Translations under genes and position numbers: made by a program
Notes under the pieces: model-generated
Told to the model about the DNA's origin: nothing
Databases searched by the model: none
What the model saw: only the letters and a program-made list of their open reading frames with translations
Origin: JBQTHD01 sp052390275
GTDB taxonomy: Bacteria; Actinomycetota; Acidimicrobiia; Acidimicrobiales; AC-14
Direction of reading: 5' to 3'
Length of the DNA stretch: 33,755 nt
Assembly: GCA_052390275.1 (NCBI GenBank)
Contig: JBQTHD010000034.1
Location: 1 to 33,755, forward strand
Shown: piece after piece, positions 8,750 through 17,257 of the stretch
Layout of the letters: each line of letters starts with the position of its first letter
How positions within the stretch are numbered: position 1 is the stretch's first letter

Positions 8750-10120
8750 ATGTTGACCCGGCTCGATCTCCGGGGGAAGACGGGGGATCTCCGCTCCCTC
8801 CTTCCCCGGCCGTCCATCGACTCCGCCGGACCCCAGGAGGCGGTGCGCACGATCCTGGCCGCGGTGGCCGCCGATGGCGATTCCGCCGTTCGTGACTACA
8901 CGCGGCGCTTTGACGGCGCCCTTATCGGACAGTTGCGGGTTCCCGCCGAGGATCTCGCCACCGCTCTGGCCGGGATCGACCCGGCCCTGCGGTCAGCTCT
9001 GGAGGAGTCCGCAGCCTCGGTGGAGGCCTACCACCGCCACCAAATGCCGGCCGAAACAACCCACGCCCGCCGGGGAGTCACGGTCCGGGCGATGCGCCGG
9101 GCGGTTGACCGGGCCGGGCTCTACATCCCCGGTGGGCGGGCCGGGTACCCCTCGACGGTGATCATGAGCGCGGTCCCCGCCCGGGTGGCCGGGGTGGACC
9201 AGGTGGTCATGTGCGTTCCCCCCGGGCCCGACGGCCGGGTCAACCCGGCGACTCTGGCCGCCGCCGCACTCGTCGGGGTCGATGAGGTTTACCGGATCGG
9301 TGGGGCCCAGGCGGTGGCAGCCATGGCCTATGGGACCGAGTCGGTGGCCCCGGTGGATGTGATCGTCGGCCCCGGCAACGTCTACGTGGCGGTGGCCAAG
9401 CGCCAGGTGGCGGCCGAGGGGCGGGTCGGGGTTCCGTCCGCTTTCGCCGGGCCGTCAGAAGTCGTGGTGGTGGCCGACGACTCCGTTCCCACCCTGTGGG
9501 TGGCCACCGATGTGATCGTCCAGGCCGAGCACGGTCCCGACGGTCTGGCCTGGCTGGTCACCTGGCTGCCGGAGGTGGCCACGACGGTCAGCGCCGAAGT
9601 GGCGCGACTGGTGGCGGCGTCCCCGCGGCGGACCGATCTCGAGACCACCCTGGCCGCGGGTGGTTATGCAGTGTTGGTCGACGATCCGGCGGCGGCCATG
9701 GCGGTGGCCAACACCGTCGCCCCCGAACACCTCGAACTCCTTTGTCGCGATGCGCAAGGGTTGACTGAACTGGTTCGCCACGCCGGCGCCGTCTTCTGCG
9801 GGGCGCTGTCTCCCGCCTCCATCGGCGACTACGTGGCCGGCCCCAGCCACGTCCTGCCCACCTTCGGTTCGGCCCGCTACGCCGCGGGACTGGGGGTGGA
9901 CAGCTTCCTTCGCACCATCCACGCGGTGACTGTCGATGCCGACGGCCTGGCCTGGGCCACCGGGCCGGTGGCCACCCTGGCCGACAACGAAGGTCTTCCG
10001 GCCCACGCCGATTCGGTCCGAATCCGCCAGGCCAGCCACCCCGGCCGGACGCACCAGCCCGGCCAGGCGAGCCCGTCCAGCACCACCTCCTCCGGGCGGC
10101 CGGCCGGGACCAGACCATGA
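8750..10120 (+). CDS. hisD: Histidinol dehydrogenase
   Basis: HisD oxidises L-histidinol to L-histidine in two NAD-dependent steps, with a zinc ion. Family motifs are RAGLYIPGGRAGYPSTV, RIGGAQAVAAMAYGT, IVGPGNVYVAVAKR and FAGPSEVVVVAD. Zinc and catalytic residues are visible in IVQAEHGPDG (Gln, His), VAPEHLEL (Glu-His), SIGDYVAGPSHVLPT (Asp) and EGLPAHADSVR (His). The enzyme core ends near residue 428, and about 28 Pro/Ser/Gly-rich residues follow, reaching the next gene. The stop overlaps the hisC start as ATGA. It is the first gene of the histidine run. Confidence 0.96.
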   Translation: MLTRLDLRGKTGDLRSLLPRPSIDSAGPQEAVRTILAAVAADGDSAVRDYTRRFDGALIGQLRVPAEDLATALAGIDPALRSALEESAASVEAYHRHQMPAETTHARRGVTVRAMRRAVDRAGLYIPGGRAGYPSTVIMSAVPARVAGVDQVVMCVPPGPDGRVNPATLAAAALVGVDEVYRIGGAQAVAAMAYGTESVAPVDVIVGPGNVYVAVAKRQVAAEGRVGVPSAFAGPSEVVVVADDSVPTLWVATDVIVQAEHGPDGLAWLVTWLPEVATTVSAEVARLVAASPRRTDLETTLAAGGYAVLVDDPAAAMAVANTVAPEHLELLCRDAQGLTELVRHAGAVFCGALSPASIGDYVAGPSHVLPTFGSARYAAGLGVDSFLRTIHAVTVDADGLAWATGPVATLADNEGLPAHADSVRIRQASHPGRTHQPGQASPSSTTSSGRPAGTRP

Positions 10121-11289
10121 GCCCGGCCCGGCTCCGGGCCGACCTGGCTCTGATGGAGGGCTACCACTCTCCCCAGGTTCAGACCCGGGTTCGGCTCAAC
10201 ACCAACGAGTCCCCCTACCCGCCGCCCCCGGGCCTGGTTGCGAACCTCACGAGGCGGATCGAGTCCGTCGCATTCAACCGGTACCCGGACCGGCAGGCCA
10301 TGGCCCTTCGTAGCGCGGTGGGGGAGAGCCACGGGGTCGGGCCCGACCAGGTCCTGGTGACCAAGGGTTCCAACGAGGCACTGCAGGCGCTCTGCCTGGC
10401 CTTCGGGGGGGCCGGCCGCCGAGCGGCGGTTTTCGAGCCGACGTATGCCCTGCACTCGCACATCGCCCGACTCACCGGGATGACGGTTTGCGTGGGCGGG
10501 CGAACACCCGACGGGCTGACCGACGAGACGGAGGTAACTCGGATCCTCACGGAGTCGGCCCCCGACGTCGTCTTCGTCTGTTCGCCCAACAACCCAACCG
10601 GAGGGGCCGAGAACCCCTCGCTGGTGGTCAGGATCGCCGCCGAGGCGCCCGGGCTCGTGGTGGTGGACGAGGCCTACGCCCAGTTCTCGCCCACCAGCGC
10701 CCTGGGGCTGGTCCAACCGGGCAGTCCAGTGGCGGTCACGCGCACCTTTTCCAAGACCTGGGCAATGGCCGGTGCCCGGCTGGGTTACCTGGTGGGCCCA
10801 CCCGAAATCGTGGCCGGGACTGAGTCGGTGCTGTTGCCCTACCACCTCGATGCCATGTCCCAGGCGGCCGGCCTGGTCGCCATGGAGATGGCCGACGAGT
10901 TGGAGGCCCGGGTCGCCGAGGTGGTGGCCGAGCGGGATCGCATCAGTACCGTGCTCGCCTCGATGGGCGTCCGGGTTTGGCCGAGCGACGCCAACTTTGT
11001 CCTCTTCGCCACGGCGTTCCCAGCCTTTCGGGTTTGGACGGGCCTGGTCGACCGCTCGGTGCTGGTGCGCGACTGCAGTGGTTGGCCCGGCCTGGGCAAC
11101 GCCCTCCGCGTGACGGTGGGAACCCCATGGGAGAACGACGCCTTTCTCGAAGCCATGATTGCCGTCATGAACGACGAGGGGATCGACGCCACGGCTGCTG
11201 AAGGCGCTGCCATTGGAGGGTCGATCACGGTTGCTGCCGCCGATCCCCGAGCCAGCGGCAGTTCGATCGGCGCCGGAGTGGCCCAGTGA
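10117..11289 (+). CDS. hisC: Histidinol-phosphate aminotransferase
   Basis: HisC is a PLP-dependent fold-type I enzyme that makes L-histidinol phosphate from imidazole-acetol phosphate and glutamate. The PLP Lys is in TRTFSKTWAMAGARLGY. The substrate-side motif is RLNTNESPYPPPPG, and FVCSPNNPTGG and VVVDEAYAQF are the cofactor-site motifs. The ATG overlaps the hisD stop. About 35 Ala/Gly-rich residues follow the normal end (after AMIAVMNDEG). The stop overlaps the hisB start as GTGA. Confidence 0.95.
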   Translation: MSPARLRADLALMEGYHSPQVQTRVRLNTNESPYPPPPGLVANLTRRIESVAFNRYPDRQAMALRSAVGESHGVGPDQVLVTKGSNEALQALCLAFGGAGRRAAVFEPTYALHSHIARLTGMTVCVGGRTPDGLTDETEVTRILTESAPDVVFVCSPNNPTGGAENPSLVVRIAAEAPGLVVVDEAYAQFSPTSALGLVQPGSPVAVTRTFSKTWAMAGARLGYLVGPPEIVAGTESVLLPYHLDAMSQAAGLVAMEMADELEARVAEVVAERDRISTVLASMGVRVWPSDANFVLFATAFPAFRVWTGLVDRSVLVRDCSGWPGLGNALRVTVGTPWENDAFLEAMIAVMNDEGIDATAAEGAAIGGSITVAAADPRASGSSIGAGVAQ

Positions 11290-11873
11290 CACGCCATGCC
11301 ACCCGAACCAGGGCTACCAAGGAAACGTCGATCCAAGTCAGCGTCGATCTCGATGGTCCGGGGCGGGCCGAGGTGGCCACCGGCATCCCCTTCTTCGACC
11401 ACATGCTCGAGCAACTGGGCCGCCACGGCGGCATCGACCTGGTTGTTCGGGCCGACGGGGACCTGTCCGTCGACACGCACCACACCGTGGAGGACGTCGG
11501 TATCACCCTGGGCCAGTGCCTGGCCGAGGCTCTGGGGGACAAGGCCGGCGTTCGCCGTTTCGCCTCGGTGCTGCTGCCCTTGGACGAAGCCCTCATCGAG
11601 GTGGCCCTTGACCTGTCCGGACGGCCCTACCTGCACTACGACCTGGAACCAGTCTCCGAACCCCTCGGCCAGCCCGGCTTCGACCCCCAATTGGCGGAGG
11701 AGTTCTGGCGGGCCTTCGTGACCGCAGCGGGTATCACCCTGCACCTGCGAATGCGTAGCGGACGCAATGCCCACCACATCCTGGAGGCTTCGTTCAAGGG
11801 GGTGGCCCGGGCCCTGCTCGACGCAGTGCGCGTTCAGGGGAACGTCATTCCCTCCACCAAGGGAACCCTGTGA
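11286..11873 (+). CDS. hisB: Imidazoleglycerol-phosphate dehydratase
   Basis: This enzyme removes water from imidazoleglycerol phosphate to give imidazole-acetol phosphate. It is a monofunctional HisB of 195 residues without the phosphatase domain seen in enterobacteria. The manganese-binding motifs are FFDHMLEQLGRHGG, DTHHTVEDVGI and HHILEASFKG. The GTG start overlaps the hisC stop. Because there is no fused phosphatase, a separate histidinol-phosphate phosphatase is needed; a candidate is at 32073-32807. Confidence 0.96.
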   Translation: MTRHATRTRATKETSIQVSVDLDGPGRAEVATGIPFFDHMLEQLGRHGGIDLVVRADGDLSVDTHHTVEDVGITLGQCLAEALGDKAGVRRFASVLLPLDEALIEVALDLSGRPYLHYDLEPVSEPLGQPGFDPQLAEEFWRAFVTAAGITLHLRMRSGRNAHHILEASFKGVARALLDAVRVQGNVIPSTKGTL

Positions 11874-11895
11874 GGACCAATGCCTCGGCACAAAG

Positions 11896-12552
11896 ATGGC
11901 GCTGCGCCGAGTCCTACCGGTGATCGCAGTCATTGACTACGGCATAGGAAACCTTCGGTCCGCTGAAAAGGCCCTGCATCACGTCGGGGCCTCAGCCGCA
12001 CTGACATCTGACCCGGAACTCGTCGACAGGGCTCGCGGGGTGGTTCTGCCCGGGGTGGGCGCGTTCGGGTCCTGTCGGCGAGCCCTGGCCACCAGTGGCT
12101 TGGAAGGGGCGGTCCGGCGGGCGATCGACTCCGATCGACCGTTTCTCGGTATCTGCGTCGGCATGCAGATGCTTTACGAAGCTTCCGAGGAAGCCCCCGG
12201 AGTCGACGGACTGGGGGTGCTGCCCGGAGTGGTCACCCGTCTTCCCGAAACGGTCAAGAGGCCCCAGATGCAGTGGAACCGCCTTCAGGTGGACCGGACA
12301 AGCCCCAATGGCGGCATGATCCCCGATGCCTTGGCGGACGGGGCCTGGATGTACTTCGTCCACTCTTTCTCTGCGCCCTCCAATGGCCCGGAGGTGGTGG
12401 CCACCAGTGACTACGGGGGCCCGGTGGCGGCGGCGGTGGTCCGGGGCAACCTCTGGGCCACCCAGTTCCACCCGGAGAAATCCTCCACCGCAGGGCTGGC
12501 CCTACTACGAGAATTCGTCACCCGTACCAAGCCGGTGGGGGAGGGGGACTGA
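11896..12552 (+). CDS. hisH: Imidazole glycerol phosphate synthase, glutaminase subunit
   Basis: HisH supplies ammonia from glutamine to HisF. It is a class I glutamine amidotransferase of 218 residues. The nucleophile is in LGICVGMQMLYEAS, the oxyanion region is PGVGAFG, and the His-Glu pair is in TQFHPEKSS. The ATG at 11896 was chosen. An in-frame GTG at 11920 (VIAVIDYGIGN) would give the shortest family N-terminus and is also possible. The gene begins 22 bases after hisB and ends 2 bases before hisA. Confidence 0.94.
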   Translation: MALRRVLPVIAVIDYGIGNLRSAEKALHHVGASAALTSDPELVDRARGVVLPGVGAFGSCRRALATSGLEGAVRRAIDSDRPFLGICVGMQMLYEASEEAPGVDGLGVLPGVVTRLPETVKRPQMQWNRLQVDRTSPNGGMIPDALADGAWMYFVHSFSAPSNGPEVVATSDYGGPVAAAVVRGNLWATQFHPEKSSTAGLALLREFVTRTKPVGEGD

Positions 12553-12554
12553 CG

Positions 12555-13289
12555 ATGGAGCTTTTTCCTGCCATCGACCTGAGGGGCGGACGGTGCGTCC
12601 GCCTCGTCCAGGGCGACTTCGATCGCCAGATCGACTACCCGACCGACCCTGTGGAGGTGGCCCTCGGCTTCGCGGAGGCGGGGGCGGTCTGGATTCACGT
12701 GGTCGACCTGGAGGCCGCCCGCCACGGTGAATCCCGCGAACCCGAGGTACTGGCGGCAATATGTGCCGCCGTAGCGCCGGTCCCGGTGCAGTTCGGGGGA
12801 GGGATCCGCAATGCCGAGGCGGCGGCCGGGGCCTTTGCCGCTGGCGTCGCCCGGGTGGTGATGGGGACCGCAGCCGTTACCAGTCCGGGCCTGGTGGGAG
12901 AGGTGGCAGCCATGGGTCCCGTGGCGGTGGGTATCGATTCCCGGGGCGGGCGCGTGGCGGTGAGGGGTTGGACGCAGGTATCCGCCATGGAGGTCGGGGA
13001 CCTGCTGGGGCAGCTCGCGGGATTTGGGGCGGCCGCCGTCGTGGTAACCGACATTTCCAGAGACGGGATGTTGGCCGGCCCCGACCTCAGCGGGCTGGCC
13101 CGGTGTCTGGAGGCGAGTCCCTTGCCGGTGGTCGCCTCCGGCGGGGTGGGCGGCGCCGATGACCTGGAGGCCCTGGCCGGCCTGGTGGCCTCGGGTCGGC
13201 GCCTGGCGGGAGTCATCGTCGGGCGAGCCCTCCACGACGGTCGGCTCTCGGTGGAGGAGGCCCTGGCCGCGTGCGCCACGTCCGGGTAA
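12555..13289 (+). CDS. hisA: Phosphoribosylformimino-AICAR-phosphate isomerase HisA
   Basis: HisA performs the Amadori rearrangement of ProFAR to PRFAR in a (beta/alpha)8 barrel. The catalytic Asp in FPAIDLRGGRCVRLVQGD and the second in VVVTDISRDGM are present. Phosphate sites are FGGGIRN and ASGGVGG. The second strand reads GDFDRQIDY, as in HisA, rather than the extended PriA form. A dedicated trpF lies at 18981-19781, so a dual HisA/TrpF role is not needed. The end overlaps hisF by 19 bases. Confidence 0.94.
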   Translation: MELFPAIDLRGGRCVRLVQGDFDRQIDYPTDPVEVALGFAEAGAVWIHVVDLEAARHGESREPEVLAAICAAVAPVPVQFGGGIRNAEAAAGAFAAGVARVVMGTAAVTSPGLVGEVAAMGPVAVGIDSRGGRVAVRGWTQVSAMEVGDLLGQLAGFGAAAVVVTDISRDGMLAGPDLSGLARCLEASPLPVVASGGVGGADDLEALAGLVASGRRLAGVIVGRALHDGRLSVEEALAACATSG

Positions 13290-14176
13290 TCCCCTGCCTC
13301 GACGTCGACTCCTCGGCTCCACCGCCCGTGTCCGGCGAGGGCAACGGCCGTATGGGCTGGGACGAGACCGCGTCGGCGGAATCGCTCAGGGATCCGAACT
13401 ACCCGGATGCCACGCTGACGCCTGCGGCGGGCGGAGCGCGGGTGGTCAAGGGCGTCAACTTCGTGGATCTCATCGATGCCGGGGACCCGGTGACGCTGGC
13501 GGCTCGCTACGACATGGAGGGAGCCGACGAGTTGGTGCTGCTGGACATCACCGCCTCCTCGGCCGGGCGATCCACCATGGTCGAAGTGGCGGCTCGCACC
13601 GCCGAGACCGTCTTCATCCCCTTCACCGTCGGAGGTGGGGTCCGAGAAAGTGGTGACGCCCGGCGCCTGTTGCGGGCCGGGGCGGACAAGGTGGCGGTCA
13701 ACACCGCCGCGCTGGCCCGGCCCGACTTGGTCAGGGAGTTGGCCGACGAGTTCGGGTCCCAGTGCGTGGTGGTGGCGGTGGACGCCCGGCGCCGGGCCGA
13801 CGGCTCTGGCTTCGAGGTCTTCACCCACGGCGGCCGCCGGCCTACCGGTGTCGACGCCGTCGCCTGGATGGCCCGCTGCGCCGATCTGGGAGCGGGGGAG
13901 TTGTTGGTCACCTCCATGGATCGAGACGGCACGGCGGATGGCTATGACCTGGACTTGACCCTGGCGGCCGCGGGTGCATGCAACCTGCCCATCATCGCGA
14001 GCGGCGGGGTCGGCAACCTCGACCACCTGGTGGAGGGTGCCGTCGCGGGACGGGCTGATGCCGTTCTGGCCGCCTCCATCTTCCATTTCGGCCGCCACAC
14101 CATCGGCCAGGCCAAGGCACACATGGCCGCTGCCGGCGTCACCGTCAGGCCCGTCGATCCCCGGCGCGGCTCCTAA
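13271..14176 (+). CDS. hisF: Imidazole glycerol phosphate synthase, cyclase subunit, with an insertion
   Basis: HisF closes the imidazole ring of PRFAR using ammonia from HisH. The first strand RVIPCLDVD carries the catalytic Asp, and the second catalytic Asp is in LVTSMDRDGT. ARVVKGVNFVDL carries the loop-1 Lys, and VGGGVRESGDA and ASGGVGNLDH are phosphate sites. Between CLDVD and ARVVKG, where most HisF proteins have about two residues, there are about 42 (roughly residues 12-53) rich in Gly, Pro, Ser and Asp. The insertion keeps the frame. Start is GTG 13271, inside the end of hisA. The length of 301 residues is about 45 above the usual. Confidence 0.93.
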   Translation: MRHVRVIPCLDVDSSAPPPVSGEGNGRMGWDETASAESLRDPNYPDATLTPAAGGARVVKGVNFVDLIDAGDPVTLAARYDMEGADELVLLDITASSAGRSTMVEVAARTAETVFIPFTVGGGVRESGDARRLLRAGADKVAVNTAALARPDLVRELADEFGSQCVVVAVDARRRADGSGFEVFTHGGRRPTGVDAVAWMARCADLGAGELLVTSMDRDGTADGYDLDLTLAAAGACNLPIIASGGVGNLDHLVEGAVAGRADAVLAASIFHFGRHTIGQAKAHMAAAGVTVRPVDPRRGS

Positions 14177-14186
14177 GGTGGCCGTG

Positions 14187-14666
14187 ATGAAATCGGCTCC
14201 CCGGGCCACCCCCCTGGGCATCGACCCGGCCACCCTCGGCCGGGTGCGGTTCGATACCCAAGGGCTGGTTCCGGCCGTCATCCAGGAACAGGGGACGGGG
14301 AGGGTCCTCATGATGGCCTGGATGAACCTGGCCGCTCTGGAGCGGACCCTGTCGACGGGTCGTACCTGGTTCTGGAGTCGCTCCCGCCAGGAGTACTGGT
14401 GCAAGGGCGAGACCTCAGGCGACCGCCAGTGGGTTCGGGCCGGCTACTACGACTGCGACGGGGACACGTTGCTGTTCGTCGTCGAACAGGAGGGGGCGGG
14501 GGCGTGCCACACGGGGGAGCGGAGTTGCTTCTACCGATCCCTGGGTGAGCCCGGGCCAATGGACGATGCGCCAGCGGCGTCAGTCGATGACAGCCAGGCT
14601 GGAGTCGCAACAGTCGGGTCCGTTCCGGACGGACCCGTTCAGGTCGAGCGTGTTCAAGCCGGATAG
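14187..14666 (+). CDS. hisI: Phosphoribosyl-AMP cyclohydrolase
   Basis: HisI opens the purine ring of phosphoribosyl-AMP. The metal-binding residues are in DCDGDTLLF (Cys and Asp), GACHTGERSCFY (two Cys) and the substrate motif TWFWSRSRQEYWCKGETSG. It is the cyclohydrolase domain only; the HisE pyrophosphohydrolase domain is absent. ATG 14187 is preceded by an AGGTGG-like site; in-frame GTG codons at 14178 and 14184 are alternatives. About 40 C-terminal residues after SCFYRSLG are not conserved and run into the trpE start. Confidence 0.93.
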   Translation: MKSAPRATPLGIDPATLGRVRFDTQGLVPAVIQEQGTGRVLMMAWMNLAALERTLSTGRTWFWSRSRQEYWCKGETSGDRQWVRAGYYDCDGDTLLFVVEQEGAGACHTGERSCFYRSLGEPGPMDDAPAASVDDSQAGVATVGSVPDGPVQVERVQAG

Positions 14667-16239
14667 GTCAGACTTCGCCGCCCAGGCCGCCGCCCACACG
14701 GTGGTGCCGGTGTGGGTGGAGGTGATGGGCGACACCGAGACGCCGGTGTCGTTGTTCATGAAGTTGGCCGGTGGGCAGGAGCGGGCGTTTCTGCTCGAGT
14801 CGGTGGAGCATGGCCAGTCCTGGGGTCGGTTTTCTTTCATCGGCTGGGATCCGGCCCTGACCGTGGTCGCCGATCGGGAGGGCCTGTCCCTCGAAGGCCG
14901 GGTCCCCCCAGGGTCTGTCCCCGATGGCCTGGACCTTGAACACGGCGTTCTCGGAGTCCTCGAAAGCCTGCTGTCGGGAACCCGGATACCGGGAGTGGCC
15001 GATCTTCCCCCGTTGCACTCCGGCCTCGTCGGTTACCTGGGCTATGACGTTGTTCGGGAGATCGAGAGATTGCCGTCGTCCGCCGTTGACGACCACGGCC
15101 ATCCTGATGCCATCATCTCGGTCATCGGCCCCATGGCCGCTTTCGACCATTGGCGCCAGCGCATCTATTTGATCGAGAACGCCTTCATCCGGCCGGGATC
15201 CACTCCCGGGGCCATCGACGCCGCCTATACCGCCGCCTCCGACCGCCTGGCAGCAACGGTGAACAAGTTGCGCCAGAGGCTGGCCGCCACCTTGGACTCC
15301 CCTCCGGGGGGGGACCCACCGGCCGAAGTAACCCCCCTCAGTCCGCCCGGCGCCTATCCCAAAGCGGTGACCAGAGCCCGGGAGTACATGGCGGCCGGCG
15401 ACATCTTCCAGGTGGCTCTATCCCAGCGGTTCGATCTCACCCTCGATGCCGACCCGGTCGACCTCTACCGGGTTCTGCGCCAGGTGAACCCCAGCCCGTA
15501 CATGTACCTGCTGCGCCACCCGCGGGTCACCCTGGTCGGCTCATCGCCCGAGCGGATGGTGGCGGTGCGCGACTCCCAGGTCATCTCCCGCCCCATCGCC
15601 GGCACCCGACCCCGGGGTGCCGATCCCGAAGCCGACGAGGATCTGGCGCGGGAGTTGGCCGCGCACCCCAAGGAGCGGGCCGAACACGTGATGCTGGTCG
15701 ACCTGGCCCGGAACGATCTGGGTCGGGTGTGTGAGTTCGGGTCCGAGGAGGTGACCGACCTCATGGTCCTGGAGCGTTACAGCCACGTGATGCACCTGAC
15801 ATCGCAGGTGGTGGGTCGACTCCGGGAGGGTTCGGGCCCCATCGACGTACTTCGGGCCACGTTCCCGGCCGGTACCGTTTCCGGCGCCCCCAAGGTCCGG
15901 GCCATGGAGATCATCGACGAGTTGGAGTCCGTGCGCCGGGGTCCCTACGCCGGGGTGGTTGGATACTTCGACTTCTCGGGAAACGTGGACACGGCCATCG
16001 CCATCCGCACAATGGTCATCGGACCCGGCGGCAGGGCATCGGTTCAGGCCGGCGCCGGGATCGTGGTGGACTCGGATCCCGCAGCGGAGGACGCCGAGTG
16101 CGCGAACAAGGCCGCCGCCTTGTTGGCCGCCGTACCCGCCGCCCGTCGCATGACCGCCGCCCGGCAGAGATCCGTCGCGGCGGCCGGTGGGAATGTTTCG
16201 GTCGGCCAGGATGCGGCGACCGGGCCCGACCATGAGTGA
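14650..16239 (+). CDS. trpE: Anthranilate synthase component I
   Basis: TrpE makes anthranilate from chorismate, normally with glutaminase TrpG. Motifs are PSPYMYLLRHP, PIAGTRPRGADPEADEDLA, HVMLVDLARNDLGRV, TFPAGTVSGAPKVRAMEII and YAGVVGYFDFSGN. The front LLES pairs with the tryptophan feedback site. I chose GTG 14650 (MFKPDRSDFAAQ) because AGG lies 6 bases upstream and the family N-terminus begins there; ATG 14587 is the alternative. It overlaps hisI by 17 bases. About 25 non-conserved residues follow the enzyme core. trpG and trpD are absent from the window. Confidence 0.93.
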   Translation: MFKPDRSDFAAQAAAHTVVPVWVEVMGDTETPVSLFMKLAGGQERAFLLESVEHGQSWGRFSFIGWDPALTVVADREGLSLEGRVPPGSVPDGLDLEHGVLGVLESLLSGTRIPGVADLPPLHSGLVGYLGYDVVREIERLPSSAVDDHGHPDAIISVIGPMAAFDHWRQRIYLIENAFIRPGSTPGAIDAAYTAASDRLAATVNKLRQRLAATLDSPPGGDPPAEVTPLSPPGAYPKAVTRAREYMAAGDIFQVALSQRFDLTLDADPVDLYRVLRQVNPSPYMYLLRHPRVTLVGSSPERMVAVRDSQVISRPIAGTRPRGADPEADEDLARELAAHPKERAEHVMLVDLARNDLGRVCEFGSEEVTDLMVLERYSHVMHLTSQVVGRLREGSGPIDVLRATFPAGTVSGAPKVRAMEIIDELESVRRGPYAGVVGYFDFSGNVDTAIAIRTMVIGPGGRASVQAGAGIVVDSDPAAEDAECANKAAALLAAVPAARRMTAARQRSVAAAGGNVSVGQDAATGPDHE

Positions 16240-17257
16240 CCTGGTGACGCCCGGCGCCCGCGAGGTTTCCGGCGAGATCGACTACGCCGTGTGGCTCGAG
16301 CGGGACTTCGTGGCCGTTTCCGGCCCCGACAGCCAGCGGTTCCTCCAGGGACAGCTATCGCAGGATCTCAACCGACCGGGCGGCGGGGGACCCTGGCCGT
16401 CGCCCTCGGCCTGGTCGCTACTCCTGGCCCCGCAGGGCCGTATGGTGGCCCTGGTCAGGGCCTGGGCCGAATCCGCCGACACCTGGATGCTCGATGTCGA
16501 CCCCGGCGTCGGCCCCGCGGTGGTCGAACGACTGGTGCGGTTCAAGCTGAGGGTAAAGGCGGAACTGTCCCTGCACACCGGATGGCAGGTTCTCGGGCTC
16601 CGGGGGCCAGGGGTGGCGGGACTGGCTACCGGCCCCCCGCCATCGGTGGACGCCGATGTCCGGCGGTTGGACGCCTCGTGGCGGAATCTGGCCGGGGTCG
16701 ACCTGGTCGGGCCGGCTCCGACTCCTCCCGACGGCTTTCCTCTGATTGAACGATCCGAACACGAGGTGCGGCGGATCCTCGCCGGTATGCCGGTCGTCGG
16801 TCGGGAGATCACCGAAGCGACCATTCCGGCCGAAGCCGGAGTGGTCGAACCGGCGGTCAGCTTTACCAAGGGTTGCTACACCGGCCAGGAGTTGGTGGCT
16901 CGGCTCGACTCCCGGGGCAGTCGGGTGGCCCGCCACCTGAGGCGGCTTCTGATCGAGGCCGGGCCCGAGGCCGATCTCGGCGGCGTCGAAGTGAGCCTGA
17001 CCGCCAACGACGCGACCGTCGGCCGGATCACAAGCGCAGCGTGGAGCCCAGATCATCGGGCCTGGCTGGCCCTGGGCTACGTCGCCCGGGCCGTGGAGGT
17101 TCCGGCGATGGAGGTGCCCGGGCCGGGAGCGCCGAAGCTCGATATGCCTGCCCCGGTGGTGGCCGAATGGGAGGGTGGCCGGGCGGCGGCGGCAATTTTC
17201 CCGCTCCCACGATGGCCGGGGGACAGCCTGGTGGCGTCGGCGACGGCGGAGCACTAG
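16232..17257 (+). CDS. ygfZ: YgfZ/GcvT-like tetrahydrofolate-binding protein
   Basis: YgfZ-family proteins bind tetrahydrofolate and help make or repair iron-sulfur clusters. The signature KGCYTGQELVARLDSRG, with the conserved Cys, is present at about residues 213-229. The early segment FLQGQLSQDL is also typical. Length is 341 residues. ATG 16232 lies within the end of trpE (8-base overlap), so the two are probably coupled. Its place inside a tryptophan operon is unusual and shows no obvious metabolic link. Subfamily function is inferred from the signature only. Confidence 0.88.
   Translation: MSDLVTPGAREVSGEIDYAVWLERDFVAVSGPDSQRFLQGQLSQDLNRPGGGGPWPSPSAWSLLLAPQGRMVALVRAWAESADTWMLDVDPGVGPAVVERLVRFKLRVKAELSLHTGWQVLGLRGPGVAGLATGPPPSVDADVRRLDASWRNLAGVDLVGPAPTPPDGFPLIERSEHEVRRILAGMPVVGREITEATIPAEAGVVEPAVSFTKGCYTGQELVARLDSRGSRVARHLRRLLIEAGPEADLGGVEVSLTANDATVGRITSAAWSPDHRAWLALGYVARAVEVPAMEVPGPGAPKLDMPAPVVAEWEGGRAAAAIFPLPRWPGDSLVASATAEH

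Noticed and set aside
8344..8895. Plus-strand ORF of 183 residues running into hisD
   Set aside because: It overlaps the hisD start in another frame, is Arg/Ser/Pro-rich and shows no conserved sequence.
12555..13289. PriA (bifunctional HisA/TrpF)
   Set aside because: A full trpF is present and the HisA strand-2 sequence is of the ordinary type.
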